Of a stretch of DNA of 64,000 bases, positions 42,675 to 49,887 are shown piece by piece. Numbering within the stretch: position 1 is the stretch's first letter; the number at the start of each line of letters is the position of its first letter. The notes beneath the pieces were generated by a model. It saw nothing but the letters and a program-made list of their open reading frames with translations. It searched no databases and was not told the origin of the DNA. This DNA is from Bacillus_I endophytica_A. Lineage in GTDB: Bacteria; Bacillota; Bacilli; Bacillales; Bacillaceae_H. The DNA lies in assembly GCF_026790145.1 (NCBI RefSeq), contig NZ_JALAMS010000032.1, forward strand, positions 77,262-141,261. Reading direction: 5' to 3'. The translations under genes and the position numbers were made by a program.

Positions 42675-43118
42675 TTATCGTCCTAAGAACGAATTTAACA
42701 TCCATTTATGTTTTTCAAAGCTTTTATGCATAGCAAGGAGCATATCTCCTGTTGTTTCATCGTCAGCTTCTGCAGCAGCATCCATACCTTCTTTCAACTC
42801 TTTTGTTAATGTATTGAAGTCTGCTACAAGGTTTGCTACCATGTCTTTTGCACTTTCATTCTTTTCTGCTTCTTTGATAGAAGACATTTCAAGATATTCT
42901 TTCATTGTTGCAACAGGTTTTACTTCAAGAGCTAATAAACGCTCTGCTAAGTCATCAATATTTGTAGCTGTCTCGTTGTAAAGCTCTTCAAACTTTTCAT
43001 GTAGGGTAAAGAAGTTTTCTCCTTTTACATACCAGTGATAATTATGTAGCTTAATGTAAAGGACACTGAAATTTGCGATTTGATTATTTACAATTGTTGT
43101 AACTTTATTGTTTGACAT
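42675..43118 (-). CDS. dps: Dps/ferritin-like DNA-protection protein
   Basis: A 147-residue Dps. The ferroxidase-site helix is visible as KLHNYHWYVKGENFFTLHEKFEELYNETATNIDDLAERL, which holds the conserved His/Asp/Glu ligands. It forms a 12-mer that stores iron and protects DNA against peroxide. AGGAG-like sequence lies before the ATG. A sigma-B-like promoter sits 50 bases upstream, as reported for the B. subtilis dps gene. Confidence 0.92.
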   Translation of the reverse strand: MSNNKVTTIVNNQIANFSVLYIKLHNYHWYVKGENFFTLHEKFEELYNETATNIDDLAERLLALEVKPVATMKEYLEMSSIKEAEKNESAKDMVANLVADFNTLTKELKEGMDAAAEADDETTGDMLLAMHKSFEKHKWMLNSFLGR

Positions 43119-43167
43119 CGTTATTCCTCCGAATTATTTTTTTTAACACATTTTCTCTATTATAGTT

Positions 43168-43194
43168 GTACCCACTTTTACACAATGTTCAAAC
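43168..43194 (-). promoter_or_regulatory. Sigma-B-type promoter of dps
   Basis: GTTTGA (43189-43194) and GGGTAC (43168-43173) with a 15-base spacer fit the general-stress consensus. Confidence 0.55.
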
Positions 43195-43206
43195 TTAAAA
43201 TTATGG

Positions 43207-43243
43207 AAAAAAAGCGTCCTTTTTAAAAAAGGACGCTTTTTTT
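43207..43243 (-). terminator. Terminator after luxS
   Basis: AAAAAAAGCGTCCTTTTT pairs with AAAAAGGACGCTTTTTTT. Confidence 0.92.
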
Positions 43244-43244
43244 C

Positions 43245-43718
43245 TTAACCAAATACTTTTTCTAAATCTTCATCATTTTGTTCAAGCCAGAACTTCATTA
43301 GACGTTTTGCTCCATCTAAATCGTGAAGTTTCGCTTGACCGCATTGTGTTTCATTTGCAGCTGGGATTTCAGTAATATTCACAGCATCTTCAAATGTTTC
43401 TCTTAACAATGTAATGATTTCTTTTACAGTTGGCTCGCCGCTTACCACTAAATAGTACCCTGTTTGGCAACCCATTGGAGAAACATCAATGATATCAAAA
43501 TGGTCGTGTTTCTCTGCGTATTTACGGATTGTAAATGCTAAAAGATGTTCCAATGTATGAATAGTATCAGGCTTCATCGCTTGCTTATTCGGTTGACAAA
43601 AACGGATATCAAACTTATTAATTAATCCATCAGTTCCTACTTTATGAACACCACAATGACGAACATAAGGAGCTTTCACGGCTGTATGATCAAGTTCAAA
43701 ACTTTCAACTGAAGGCAT
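43245..43718 (-). CDS. luxS: S-ribosylhomocysteine lyase
   Basis: A 157-residue LuxS. The metal-binding HxxEH motif is at 54-58 (HTLEH), a Cys acting as catalytic residue is in MGCQTGYY, and the third ligand lies in ETQCGQAKLHD. It splits S-ribosylhomocysteine into homocysteine and DPD, the AI-2 precursor, recycling the SAM by-product. AGGAGAG precedes the ATG. Confidence 0.97.
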   Translation of the reverse strand: MPSVESFELDHTAVKAPYVRHCGVHKVGTDGLINKFDIRFCQPNKQAMKPDTIHTLEHLLAFTIRKYAEKHDHFDIIDVSPMGCQTGYYLVVSGEPTVKEIITLLRETFEDAVNITEIPAANETQCGQAKLHDLDGAKRLMKFWLEQNDEDLEKVFG

Positions 43719-43827
43719 AAAAAAGCTCTCCTTTCAATGTATCATTTGTATTTTTTAATCGTATCTAGTATAACATATCGTAGGTTATAATAAATTTAGA
43801 ACACTCTTTTTAAGGAAGGTTTTATTT

Positions 43828-44067
43828 ATGAAAAAATTATTGCTCTGGCTTATTAGAGGATATCAGCTGTTCATTTCTCCCCTTTCTCCTCCACGCTGTC
43901 GCTTTCATCCCACATGTTCACACTATGGTCTTCAATCGATTCAGCGCTTTGGAGCCATTAAAGGTACCTACCTTACAATAAAACGAATATTAAAATGCCA
44001 TCCCTTCCATCCAGGAGGCTTTGATCCAGTTCCTGAAAAAAAGGACAAGCATTCACATTTAAAATAA
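43828..44067 (+). CDS. yidD: Membrane protein insertion efficiency factor, YidD family (YtjA)
   Basis: A 79-residue protein with a hydrophobic/amphipathic N-terminus and the family signature RFHPTCSHYGLQSIQRFGAIKG and CHPFHPGGFDPVP, including paired Cys and His residues. YidD helps insertion of inner-membrane proteins. The B. subtilis homologue YtjA has also been studied for lytic effects. GGAAGG precedes the ATG. Confidence 0.93.
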   Translation: MKKLLLWLIRGYQLFISPLSPPRCRFHPTCSHYGLQSIQRFGAIKGTYLTIKRILKCHPFHPGGFDPVPEKKDKHSHLK

Positions 44068-44637
44068 TTATTTCGCTGAAGTAACGGCTTTTTCGTCACG
44101 ATCTACAACATCTAATTTTCCTGTTGCAGGGTCAATGACTAAACCGTGCACAGGGACGTTTGGTACAAGCGGATGGTTGCGAATTTGATCAACGCTTTGT
44201 TGAACGCTATCTGTTACATTATCAAATCCACGAAGCCAGTCATCAAGGTTAACTCCAGCATTTTCTAACGTATGGATTGTATCTTCTGTAATACCGCGTT
44301 CAACAAATTTTTTCTTTACAGACTCTGGATTGATACTGCTCATTCCGCAGTCATGATGACCAATAACAAATACCTCATCTGCGCCTAATTCATAAATAGC
44401 AACAATAAGGCTGCGCATAATTCCGCCAAATGGTGTTGAAACAACAGCACCTGCTGATTTTACAATTTTAGCGTCTCCGTTTTTTAAGTTCATACTTGCT
44501 GGTAAAAGTTCGATAAGTCTTGTGTCCATGCATGTTAAAATAACGCATTTCTTGTTTGGAAACTTTGTTGTTTCAAATGTTTTGTACTCTTGTTTCTCAA
44601 CGAATTGCTTGTTATATTCTAGAATTTGTTCTAACAT
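44068..44637 (-). CDS. ytiB: Beta-class carbonic anhydrase (YtiB)
   Basis: A 189-residue enzyme. Zinc ligands are C36 (CMDTR, with the D38-R40 dyad), H94 and C97 (GHHDCG). It interconverts CO2 and bicarbonate in the cytoplasm. The stop directly abuts the convergent yidD stop. Confidence 0.92.
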   Translation of the reverse strand: MLEQILEYNKQFVEKQEYKTFETTKFPNKKCVILTCMDTRLIELLPASMNLKNGDAKIVKSAGAVVSTPFGGIMRSLIVAIYELGADEVFVIGHHDCGMSSINPESVKKKFVERGITEDTIHTLENAGVNLDDWLRGFDNVTDSVQQSVDQIRNHPLVPNVPVHGLVIDPATGKLDVVDRDEKAVTSAK

Positions 44638-44701
44638 TTTTCTACTCCCCTTATCATATCTTATATTGTGAAATTCATTATTTATTATATCAAATTTTTA
44701 A

Positions 44702-44752
44702 AAAAGAGGATGTCCTAAAATTTATCCTTTTAGAACATCCTCCTTTTATTGT
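44702..44752. terminator. Terminator between ytiB and rpmE2
   Basis: A long imperfect stem, AGGATGTCCTAAAA with TTTTAGAACATCCT, flanked by A and T runs. Confidence 0.82.
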
Positions 44753-44757
44753 TGTTT

Positions 44758-45003
44758 TTACTTCATATTATATTTCTTCTTAAACTGCTCTGCTCGTCCA
44801 TCACGGTTACCAAATTTTTGACGGCCTGTGTAGAATGGATGTGTGTCAGATGAAACCTCTACTTTTAAAAGCGGATAAGTGTTTCCGTCTTCCCACTCTA
44901 TTGTCTCGTTTGATTTCTTTGTTGAACCACTTAAAAATTTATATCCGCTGTTTGTGTCCATAAATACTACAGGCTGATAATCTGGATGTAAATTTTGTTT
45001 CAT
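44758..45003 (-). CDS. rpmE2: Ribosomal protein L31 type B (zinc-independent)
   Basis: An 81-residue L31 paralogue. It lacks the CxxC zinc motif of the type A protein and shows MKQNLHPDYQPVVFMDTNSGYKF and DTHPFYTGRQKFGNRDGRAEQFKKKY. It replaces the zinc-bearing L31 under zinc starvation. The Zur box in the promoter region agrees with that role. Confidence 0.95.
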   Translation of the reverse strand: MKQNLHPDYQPVVFMDTNSGYKFLSGSTKKSNETIEWEDGNTYPLLKVEVSSDTHPFYTGRQKFGNRDGRAEQFKKKYNMK

Positions 45004-45040
45004 AGTTATCGTGCTCCTTTCAAAATCATATCCCTATTAT

Positions 45041-45061
45041 AAAACGTAACCATTACTATTT
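45041..45061. promoter_or_regulatory. Zur box upstream of rpmE2
   Basis: A 21-base element centred on CGTAACCATTAC is a close match to the B. subtilis Zur consensus AAATCGTAATNATTACGATTT (three mismatches by eye). It would repress rpmE2 in zinc-replete cells. Confidence 0.7.
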
Positions 45062-45161
45062 GCAAACGAAAAGTTTTCCTCCCTTCCAAAATCATGAATA
45101 ATTAATTCCAATAAGTGGACAATAAGGTTTATTGATACTTCACTGGAAAGGTAGGAGCATT

Positions 45162-46505
45162 ATGGATCACTTAGTTACAGCACGCTCAATGTTTGGAATG
45201 ACAATGGGTTTTCATATTATTTTTGCCACACTAGGCGTTGGTCTTCCTCTTATGATTCTCATTGCAGAACTTTTATATCAAAAAACAAAAGATCCGTCTT
45301 ATAACATTATGGCACAGCGTTGGATCAAAGGTTTCTCTGTTTTACTTGGCGTTGCTATTCCAACCGGAACAATTGCCGGAACACAGCTCTCTTTATTGTG
45401 GCCTGGTTTTATGGAGGTTGTTGGTAAAGTTATGTCTCTTCCGTTCCAAATTGAAATTTATGCTTTTTTTATTGAAGCTCTCTTTTTATCTATCTACGTG
45501 TATGCAGCAGACCGCATTTCTCCATTGATGAGGATTATTAGTGTCATATCTATTGCAATTGGTGGAGCAGCTTCAGCTGTCTTAATTACGAATGTCCATG
45601 CTTTTGAAGGAACTCCTGCAGGGTTTACCATTACAGATGGAAATATTACTAATGTTGAACCTTGGGCAGCTTTCTTTAATCCAAGCTTTTTAGTCACAGC
45701 AGGGCATGTTGTTGTCTCAGCATATACAACAGTTGGTTTTATTATTGCTTCGATTGCTGCTTACAAAATGCTACGCTCGCGCAAAGATAAAAAGGTATAC
45801 TCTTTCCACCGAAAAGCTCTTATTATCGGTTTAACTGTTGGAGGAATATTCTCTTTTCTAACAGCCCTTAACGGTCATGAATCAGCGCAGCATCTTTATG
45901 AATATCAGCCAGAAAAGCTAGCAGGTGCTGAAGGGCTTTTCGAAACTCAGGATCATGCTCCACTAACACTCGGAGGATTCACGGATGTTGAAAATCAAGA
46001 AATTAAATACGGAATAGAGTTCCCATGGGCGTTAAGCTTTTTAGCTGGCAACAGTTTTAATACTACTGTAATTGGGCTTAATGATTTCCCAAGAGAATAT
46101 TGGCCACCGTTATTTATTCACACTTTATTTAACTCAATGGTTGTCATTGGTGGATTTCTTCTTATGTTAGCTCTTGCAGCATTCGTGTGGACGAAGTTCT
46201 TAAAGAAAAAAGAATTTCCGAAACTTTTTCTCTGGGCATTTATTATCTCAGGCCCGCTTGCTGTAATTGCTATTGAATCCGGATGGATCTTTGCTTGTAC
46301 AGGACGTCAGCCATGGATCATTTACCGTATGATGAAGACGTCTGAAGCTGTTACAACATCAGCAGATTTAAGTCTACTCTTTTTCCTATTCCTTCTTGTC
46401 TATATTATTTTAGGAATAGCTGTTGTTCTTGTGCTTCGCTATTACTTCAAGAGACATCCTGTTTCAGAAGATTTAGCTAAACTAAACTCTGAAGGAGGAA
46501 TTTAA
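45162..46505 (+). CDS. ythA: Cytochrome bd-type quinol oxidase subunit I (YthA)
   Basis: A 447-residue integral membrane protein of the CydA type, with SMFGMTMGFHIIFATLGVGLPLMI at the N-terminus (an axial His for heme), the GRQPWIIYRMMKTSEAVT loop and a shorter Q-loop than CydA of E. coli. It transfers electrons from menaquinol to O2. The ATG at 45162 has GGTAGGAG upstream; an in-frame extension is not supported. In B. subtilis this is ythA of the second cydA-like operon. Confidence 0.9.
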   Translation: MDHLVTARSMFGMTMGFHIIFATLGVGLPLMILIAELLYQKTKDPSYNIMAQRWIKGFSVLLGVAIPTGTIAGTQLSLLWPGFMEVVGKVMSLPFQIEIYAFFIEALFLSIYVYAADRISPLMRIISVISIAIGGAASAVLITNVHAFEGTPAGFTITDGNITNVEPWAAFFNPSFLVTAGHVVVSAYTTVGFIIASIAAYKMLRSRKDKKVYSFHRKALIIGLTVGGIFSFLTALNGHESAQHLYEYQPEKLAGAEGLFETQDHAPLTLGGFTDVENQEIKYGIEFPWALSFLAGNSFNTTVIGLNDFPREYWPPLFIHTLFNSMVVIGGFLLMLALAAFVWTKFLKKKEFPKLFLWAFIISGPLAVIAIESGWIFACTGRQPWIIYRMMKTSEAVTTSADLSLLFFLFLLVYIILGIAVVLVLRYYFKRHPVSEDLAKLNSEGGI

Positions 46506-47567
46506 ATGGCGGATACGCTCATTGCTGTTACTCTTTTGTGGGGGCTTGTTTTTATCTATGCCATTATGGCTTCCATGGATTTTGGAGCTGGGTTTTGGTC
46601 TATGGTGTATATTAACAAAGAAAAAACGAATGCAACGAATATTGCAAACCGTTACCTTTCACCAACATGGGAAGTTACAAACGTATTTATTGTAGCTATT
46701 GTGGTTGGATTATTTAGTTTCTTTCCAAGTGCTACATTTACGCTCGGAACAGTTCTCCTTATTCCAGGAAGTATTATGCTTCTCTTGCTTGCGATTCGAA
46801 GCGGATTCCTTGTTTTTTCTCACATGGCTAAAGGATATGAAAAAGCACTAATTTACGTTTCTGGCGTATCAGGTATTTTCATCCCTGCTCTGTTAATTTG
46901 CGTTCTCCCTATCACACACGGTGGCTATATTAACAAAGTGAATGGAAACGATCATTTAAATTTAGGAGCACTTTTTACTAGCCCAAACGTATATATGTTT
47001 ATGCTATTCGCCTTCACATCAACGCTATTTCTTTCATCACTTCTATTGACAGATTACTCCAAAACATCTGATCAGTACAATGCATACGAAGTATATCGAC
47101 GTGATGCTCTCATCACAGGCCCATGCTCCCTTATTGCTGGGTTTCTTGTTATAGCAACATTACGAACTGAAAGCCCTTGGATTTACAACAATATGATGGA
47201 TCATATTTGGGCTCTAGTTGCTTCTATTATTGCTTTTATTATCGCAGGACTGTGTCTCTTCCTTCCAACAAAATCAAGGCTTGGAAGACCCCGCATTTCT
47301 GTTGTGATGGTTATTATTCAATATTTCTTTGCAAGCTATGTGTATGGCCGCTCTCATCTCCCATACATGGTTTACCCACATGTAACACTTGAAGAAGGAT
47401 TTACAGATCCGGCAACTTTTAAAGCTCTGTTTATCACTTATATTGTAGCGTTCATCATTCTCTTCCCTGGGTTTGTGTATTTTTGGAGACTTTTCATGAA
47501 AGATCGCGGCTATCTGAAGAAGAACTTCAAATCAAAAGATGATAATGATCCAGAAGGTGCCTATTAA
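46506..47567 (+). CDS. ythB: Cytochrome bd-type quinol oxidase subunit II (YthB)
   Basis: A 353-residue CydB-like membrane protein (MADTLIAVTLLWGLVFIYAIMASMDFGAGFW, several hydrophobic helices, FTDPATFKALFITY near the end). It begins immediately after the ythA stop, with AGGAGGAA upstream. It completes the oxidase. Confidence 0.9.
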   Translation: MADTLIAVTLLWGLVFIYAIMASMDFGAGFWSMVYINKEKTNATNIANRYLSPTWEVTNVFIVAIVVGLFSFFPSATFTLGTVLLIPGSIMLLLLAIRSGFLVFSHMAKGYEKALIYVSGVSGIFIPALLICVLPITHGGYINKVNGNDHLNLGALFTSPNVYMFMLFAFTSTLFLSSLLLTDYSKTSDQYNAYEVYRRDALITGPCSLIAGFLVIATLRTESPWIYNNMMDHIWALVASIIAFIIAGLCLFLPTKSRLGRPRISVVMVIIQYFFASYVYGRSHLPYMVYPHVTLEEGFTDPATFKALFITYIVAFIILFPGFVYFWRLFMKDRGYLKKNFKSKDDNDPEGAY

Positions 47568-47605
47568 AAAAACCCCCTCCTAGGACTCTCTAAGAGGGGA
47601 TTTTT
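47566..47605. terminator. Terminator between ythB and the 102-residue gene
   Basis: AACCCCCTC pairs with GAGGGG(ATT), flanked by A and T runs. Confidence 0.8.
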
Positions 47606-47888
47606 GATTATATAAAAGAGTTGTTAATAAGTAATCACTGACTTTTGCTAACAAAAGGTAATATTCAGTTAAGGATTGAAAAGACTCTCTCGGGATATTA
47701 TGCCAGTACTTGTCAATAAGTTGAAGTAAATAGAGAGAAGAACGTTCTTTTTGCGGGGCTTGATAGAACAAAGTTGTAATTTTCTCTATTGCCCTTATAA
47801 TAGGCTTCTTCCACTTTGCTTCACTTTTTGTACTTTCTATTATCCAATCTAAGAACAACCCTTCTTTCCTTATGTCATTACAGCTCAT
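47580..47888 (-). CDS. Small protein of unknown function in the Fur-controlled operon
   Basis: A 102-residue, mostly helical protein (LDWIIESTKSEAKWKKPIIRAIEKITTLFYQAPQKERSSLYLLQLIDKYW...). A regular hydrophobic spacing suggests helix packing, and no transmembrane segment is certain. AGAGGG precedes the ATG. It lies 22 bases after the DUF2325 gene and shares its promoter, so it should be iron-regulated. I do not recognise a family. Confidence 0.65.
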   Translation of the reverse strand: MSCNDIRKEGLFLDWIIESTKSEAKWKKPIIRAIEKITTLFYQAPQKERSSLYLLQLIDKYWHNIPRESFQSLTEYYLLLAKVSDYLLTTLLYNQKSPLRES

Positions 47889-47910
47889 ACTATCCCTCTT
47901 TCGTTTTTTA

Positions 47911-48192
47911 TTAGTCTATCTTTTGAATTACTCGGTAGATTGCGCTCCACGAATGATGAACAAAGTAAATTGGTTTAGCGCTTTTTTTCGCTTTCTCTTT
48001 AATTACTTTTGCAAGATTATGATTGATAAAATCAGTAATGACAAGCACGAAACGAATATGTTCTGGAATATCTCGCTTTACCATGTTTGCCTTACGTCCG
48101 TCTAAATGAATCACCTCATTGTACCCTTCATTCTCTAATCTTGTTGTAATATGTTTAACACGGTCTCCTCCAACAACTAAAATCGATCCCAT
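47911..48192 (-). CDS. DUF2325-family protein
   Basis: A 93-residue protein with a Rossmann-like alternation, beginning SILVVGGDRVKHITTRLENEGYNEVIHLDGRKANMVKRDIPEHIRFVLVITDFINHN. It matches the DUF2325 pattern (conserved GGD, HLDGRK). The family is of unknown function and often appears beside metal or stress genes. Its ATG overlaps the end region of a 23-codon leader ORF, with GGTGGAG upstream. The promoter is covered by a Fur box. Confidence 0.75.
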   Translation of the reverse strand: MGSILVVGGDRVKHITTRLENEGYNEVIHLDGRKANMVKRDIPEHIRFVLVITDFINHNLAKVIKEKAKKSAKPIYFVHHSWSAIYRVIQKID

Positions 48193-48193
48193 T

Positions 48194-48265
48194 TTAGCTC
48201 CACCCTTCTTTTATTTCTTCTATTTTCACGTTCATTATGTTAAATTCTTGGCGTTCCATAATCAT
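48194..48265 (-). CDS. Short leader ORF upstream of the DUF2325 gene
   Basis: A 23-codon ORF beginning MIMERQEFNIMNVK and ending EGWS, behind GAGG (spacing 10). Its stop lies one base before the ATG of the DUF2325 gene, so translational coupling is plausible. Nothing in it marks it as an attenuator peptide, such as a codon run; it may be a tiny protein. Confidence 0.45.
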   Translation of the reverse strand: MIMERQEFNIMNVKIEEIKEGWS

Positions 48266-48322
48266 ATTTAAGTATCCTCAACAAGCAATCAGAATATTTT
48301 TTCTCTTTGCTCTTCTATAACT

Positions 48323-48352
48323 AGCATAATTGAGAATGATTCTCTTTGTCAA
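48323..48352 (-). promoter_or_regulatory. Promoter and Fur box of the DUF2325 operon
   Basis: TTGACA (48347-48352) and TATGCT (48323-48328), spacer 18. TGAGAATGATTCTCT (48331-48345) sits in the spacer and is a good 7-1-7 Fur box. Confidence 0.75.
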
Positions 48353-48385
48353 CAACTAATTGATAACATTTATCAATTAGTTGTT
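48351..48385. repeat. Perfect 16-bp inverted repeat upstream of the Fur-controlled promoter
   Basis: AACAACTAATTGATAA and TTATCAATTAGTTGTT flank CAT. Its right-hand edge touches the -35 hexamer at 48347-48352. There is no T run beyond it, so it is more likely an operator than a terminator. Confidence 0.75.
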
Positions 48386-48401
48386 CTGTCCTATAGAAAA
48401 A

Positions 48402-48434
48402 ATAAATGAGCATGCTTATATTGCATGCCCATTT
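48402..48434 (-). terminator. Possible terminator upstream of acyl-CoA thioesterase end
   Basis: AAATGRGCATGC pairs with GCATGCYCATTT around a short loop, between the thioesterase gene and the Fur-controlled promoter. Confidence 0.6.
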
Positions 48435-48438
48435 ATAG

Positions 48439-48891
48439 CTAGATTCTTTGCTGTTTACGCTTTAAAGCTGATTCATAAATCTCTTTCTCTTCTTCACTTT
48501 GGGGCACAATTTTTGGAACTTCTATTGTTTTTCCCTCTTCATTGATAGCTACCATTGTGACAAAAGAAGTTGTAGTAGTAACTCTCTCTTTTGTTTTCCA
48601 ATCTTCTTTTATCACTCTTACATATACTTCCATTGAACTCCTTCCTGTATGAGCAATTAGTCCTTCAATACTTAAAATATCTCCAACCTTTACGGGAGAT
48701 AGGAAATCCACAGAATCAATAGAAGCTGTGACCGTTGTTGAAGCAGAATGTTTCATTGAAACAATAGCAGCCATCTCATCAATGGAGGCCAGTACTCTTC
48801 CCCCAAACATTGTTCCTAGATTATTTGTATCAAGAGGAAGAACAAGCTTTGTTTGCATAACCTTTGAATCTTTCATTAGAATTTCTTTCAT
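48439..48891 (-). CDS. Hot-dog acyl-CoA thioesterase (YkhA-like)
   Basis: A 150-residue thioesterase. TNNLGTMFGGRVLASIDEMAAIVSMKHS carries the catalytic-region Asn/Asp residues of the YciA/BFIT group, and VDFLSPVKVGDILSIEG is typical. It hydrolyses acyl-CoA esters; the chain length is unknown. The ATG at 48891 is preferred, with AAAGGAG upstream. Confidence 0.82.
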   Translation of the reverse strand: MKEILMKDSKVMQTKLVLPLDTNNLGTMFGGRVLASIDEMAAIVSMKHSASTTVTASIDSVDFLSPVKVGDILSIEGLIAHTGRSSMEVYVRVIKEDWKTKERVTTTTSFVTMVAINEEGKTIEVPKIVPQSEEEKEIYESALKRKQQRI

Positions 48892-48948
48892 GTTAAATTC
48901 TCCTTTTCTATTCACATACTAGCTTTGTCAGTAAAGGAGAATTTATAC

Positions 48949-48979
48949 AAAAAATGACCCTTCAAATGAAGGGTCATTA
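48949..48979 (-). terminator. Terminator after mntD
   Basis: AATGACCCTTC pairs with GAAGGGTCATT. Confidence 0.88.
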
Positions 48980-49873
48980 CTTTTCTGAAAAACCTTCGCT
49001 TTGTTTAAGCTTTTGTTGTGACAGTCGCTTAAAAAGAAGGCCATGCTTTGGTGAAGAAAGAAAAGCTAACAAGAAAAGCAGACCACACGAAGCTGCCATT
49101 GCACCTGCTATAGATATGTTCCAATATGATGCACTATAGTATCCAATAACAGCTGCTACTGCCCCAACAGCGGCACTTAGTATAATCATGACGATTAAGT
49201 GATCAGTTAATAAATAGGCTGTTGCTCCTGGAACAATAAGCATTGCAACAACTAAAATGGCCCCAACGCTATCAAATGAGGCAACAGTTGATAAGGAAAG
49301 CATCCCCATCAGCAAATAGTGAATAAATGTAACTGGAATACCAAGCTCAAGTGCCATTTGAGGGTCAAAAGAAGTAATCTTCAACTCCTTATAAAAAATC
49401 CATATTAATATGAAATTAATAAGAGCTACAGTTCCAAGCATCCATACTGCTTTAGGTCCTAAAGAATAACCGAAGAGCTCCAGTGTATTCCATGGCACAA
49501 ATGTAATATCGCCCATAAGAGCATGATTCACATCCAAATGCACCTTATCTGCATAGACAGTCACAAGGACAACGCCAAGCGCGAAAAGAGATGTGAACAC
49601 AACCCCAATAGCTGCATCTGATTGAACACCGCTTTGATGCAAAAGCTGAACAAACCAAGCTGTTAATAATCCAACAGAGGCTGCCCCAATCAGCATGTAA
49701 ATACCGTCCAAGCTGTTGCTGACTAAAAAAGCTACAACAATACCGAGAAGTACAGTATGACTAATTGCATCTGCTAGCATTGCCATCTTACGGAGAATTA
49801 AAAAACAGCCAATTGTTCCACAAACAATCCCAACAAGCATTCCGGTAATAATAATCCATCCTTCAAAGCTCAA
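48977..49873 (-). CDS. mntD: Manganese ABC transporter permease MntD
   Basis: A 298-residue ABC-3 family permease with eight or so hydrophobic segments; the family region MAMLADAISHTVLLGIVVAFL and the permease loop ALELGIPVTFIHYLLMGMLSLSTVASF are visible. It pairs with MntC in the membrane channel. It is the last gene of mntABCD in minus-strand order, 14 bases after mntC. Confidence 0.88.
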   Translation of the reverse strand: MSFEGWIIITGMLVGIVCGTIGCFLILRKMAMLADAISHTVLLGIVVAFLVSNSLDGIYMLIGAASVGLLTAWFVQLLHQSGVQSDAAIGVVFTSLFALGVVLVTVYADKVHLDVNHALMGDITFVPWNTLELFGYSLGPKAVWMLGTVALINFILIWIFYKELKITSFDPQMALELGIPVTFIHYLLMGMLSLSTVASFDSVGAILVVAMLIVPGATAYLLTDHLIVMIILSAAVGAVAAVIGYYSASYWNISIAGAMAASCGLLFLLAFLSSPKHGLLFKRLSQQKLKQSEGFSEK

Positions 49874-49887
49874 ATTCCTAACCTCCT

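Noticed and set aside
47872..48105. 77-codon plus-strand ORF opposite the DUF2325 gene
   Set aside because: A shadow of the DUF2325 gene and its flank; it has no ribosome site and no codon bias like its neighbours.
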